Assembly (NCBI RefSeq): GCF_013460135.1
Contig: NZ_CP038155.1
Coordinates: 930,001 to 994,000, forward strand
Direction of reading: 5' to 3'
DNA length: 64,000 nucleotides
From: Arsenophonus endosymbiont of Aphis craccivora
GTDB taxonomy: Bacteria; Pseudomonadota; Gammaproteobacteria; Enterobacterales; Enterobacteriaceae
The notes under the pieces are model-generated. The model did no database searches, had not been told where the DNA came from, and worked only from the letters and a program-made list of their open reading frames with translations. This document shows positions 62,686 to 64,000 of this stretch, one piece after another; position 1 is the first letter of the stretch; each line of letters opens with the position of its first letter. The position numbers were made by a program, and so were the translations under genes.

Positions 62686-64000
62686 TTAAAGTGAGCTAAT
62701 AGTTACTTTTTGATTAGTCAGTTTTTGTTTTGCTGCTAACTGTCCCGCCAGGCGCTCACGCTCTTTTTTAACAACAGCAGCAGGCGCTCGGCCGACAAAA
62801 CTATCGTTAGCTAACTTGTTTTCAATCGCCTCTATCTCTTTGGTTAATTTATCCAGCTCTTTATCTAGCCGCGCTAGTTCGGTATCTTTATCGACTAAAT
62901 CTGCCATTGGGATCAACACTTCTGCACCATCTATCAGTTTAGTTACAGCAAGTGGTGTTGGTTGCTGTTCATCCAAAATAGTAATAGAACTAAGGCGGGC
63001 CATTGCTTGAATAAAATTCAGATTTTCTGTAATACGCCGTTTGGTTGCATGATTAGCACCACGTAGTAGCAGATCTAATGGCTTACCGGGTGAGATATTC
63101 ATTGCTGCCCGAATGTTACGTATGGCAATAATCAGTTCTTTGATCCATTCCAGATCATAACGCGCTTCTTCATCAACTTTGGCTGGTTCAAAGATTGGGA
63201 AAGGCTGTAACATAATAGTGTCTTGTTGGATGCCTTTAATTACTTTCACCCGTTGCCAAATCGTCTCGGTAATAAATGGAATAATAGGATGTGCCAGCCG
63301 TAATAGGCTTTCCAGTATTTCAATCAAGGTATAACGTTTGGCACGAATTTCTGTCTCATTTACTTTATGGATAGCCGGCTTAGACAGTTCTAAGTACCAA
63401 TCGCAGAACTGGTTCCAGGTAAACTCATACAAAATATTGGCAGCGATATCAAAACGATAAGTATCCAATGCTTCACGATACAATTTTACCGTTTGGTTAA
63501 ATTCTGCCATGATCCAGCGATCAGCCAGCGAAAAAGTCATTTCCCCACCATGCTGACCACAATCTAGACCTTCTGTATTCATCAGGACATAACGACTGGC
63601 ATTCCAAAGTTTATTACAAAAATTGCGATAACCAGTAAGACGTTTCATATCCCAATTGATGTCTCGCCCGGTCGATGCTAATGCTGCAAGCGTAAAGCGT
63701 AAAGCGTCAGTACCATGCGCTTCGATGCCTTGCGGATATTCTTGACGGGTACGTTTAGCAATTTTTTCAGCTAATTGGGGTTGCATCATATTGCCAGTAC
63801 GTTTTGTCAGTAAATCTTCCAGCGAGATACCATCGATCATATCCAATGGATCGATGACATTGCCTTTGGATTTTGACATTTTTTGCCCTTCTTCATCGCG
63901 GATCAGGCCTGTCATATAGACGGTTTTAAAAGGAATTTGCCCTTGGCCATTTTCATCTTTGATGAAATACATCGTCAGCATGATCATGCGTGCTATCCAG
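62686..64000 (-). CDS. valS: Valyl-tRNA synthetase, C-terminal part (5' end outside window)
   Basis: The frame is open from the right edge to the stop at 62686 and codes for about 437 residues of the class I synthetase that charges tRNA-Val. The KMSKS motif is [20 protein letters not shown]. The anticodon-binding region includes [20 protein letters not shown] and [13 protein letters not shown]. The C-terminal coiled-coil arm ([20 protein letters not shown]) ends KVTISSL. The HIGH motif and editing domain are beyond the window. In E. coli the order is also rraB region then valS. No lesion is seen in this part. Confidence 0.97.
   Translation of the reverse strand, partial: WIARMIMLTMYFIKDENGQGQIPFKTVYMTGLIRDEEGQKMSKSKGNVIDPLDMIDGISLEDLLTKRTGNMMQPQLAEKIAKRTRQEYPQGIEAHGTDALRFTLAALASTGRDINWDMKRLTGYRNFCNKLWNASRYVLMNTEGLDCGQHGGEMTFSLADRWIMAEFNQTVKLYREALDTYRFDIAANILYEFTWNQFCDWYLELSKPAIHKVNETEIRAKRYTLIEILESLLRLAHPIIPFITETIWQRVKVIKGIQQDTIMLQPFPIFEPAKVDEEARYDLEWIKELIIAIRNIRAAMNISPGKPLDLLLRGANHATKRRITENLNFIQAMARLSSITILDEQQPTPLAVTKLIDGAEVLIPMADLVDKDTELARLDKELDKLTKEIEAIENKLANDSFVGRAPAAVVKKERERLAGQLAAKQKLTNQKVTISSL

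Overview
The window is a low-GC enterobacterial chromosome segment from a lineage undergoing genome decay. The housekeeping order ispB-rplU-rpmA-obgE, greA-yhbY-rlmE-ftsH-folP-glmM-secG-tRNA-Leu(GAG)-tRNA-fMet-rimP-nusA-infB-rbfA-truB-rpsO-pnp-nlpI-deaD, followed by ubiVU/ubiT-yhbS-yhbQ-yhbP, nrdDG, ridA-pyrIB, rraB and valS, is that of Enterobacterales. Many nonsense and frameshift lesions, three near-identical IS903-type insertions and an SPI-1-like type III secretion remnant suggest a host-associated, insect-symbiont type genome such as Arsenophonus or a relative. That assignment is inferred from gene content; no marker in the window proves the genus.

Layout. 1-2.9 kb: fruB (3' end), fruK (intact), fruA (broken). 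3.3-4.3 kb: IS903 copy 1. 5.0-15.8 kb: a defence cluster. mrr is intact. It is followed on the minus strand by an extended type I restriction-modification operon, in transcription order: a decayed SinR-like small protein, half-size HsdS, HsdM (intact), HsdS (IS903 plus frameshift), RhuM-like (heavily broken), HsdR (two stops, one frameshift) and a YgjP-like metallopeptidase (intact). 16.3-18.2 kb: a mini-island at tRNA-Leu(CAA) (leuX) bounded by a ~77 bp imperfect att-like direct repeat. It holds a broken XRE regulator, a toxin tail, a DUF4942-like tail and the first part of a tyrosine integrase. 18.3-22.2 kb: type III secretion remnant (sctL/orgB, sctE/sipB, sctB/sipC, truncated sctA/sipD) ending in IS903 copy 3.

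23.4-45.9 kb is an essentially undamaged block for isoprenoid, ribosome, folate, cell-wall precursor, transcription/translation and RNA-decay functions, with readable terminators and the pnp leader hairpin. From 46 kb decay returns: btsSR (pyruvate sensing), an HlyD/ABC-2 permease cassette, ubiU, ubiT, yhbQ, a DUF1471 protein and nrdD are each broken by one or a few lesions, while ubiV, yhbS, yhbP, nrdG, ridA, pyrBI, rraB and valS are open. Loss of nrdD, ubiU and ubiT together points to abandonment of anaerobic metabolism, although Fnr-like and NrdR-like sites remain. rraB carries an unusual N-terminal internal duplication.

Many lesions are single in-frame stops, and five frameshifts are all one base short in A/T homopolymers. 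When lesions are repaired on paper, the reconstructed lengths match family lengths (FruA, HsdS, BtsS, UbiU, NrdD). Family names rest on remembered sequence similarity and visible motifs; no database search was run.
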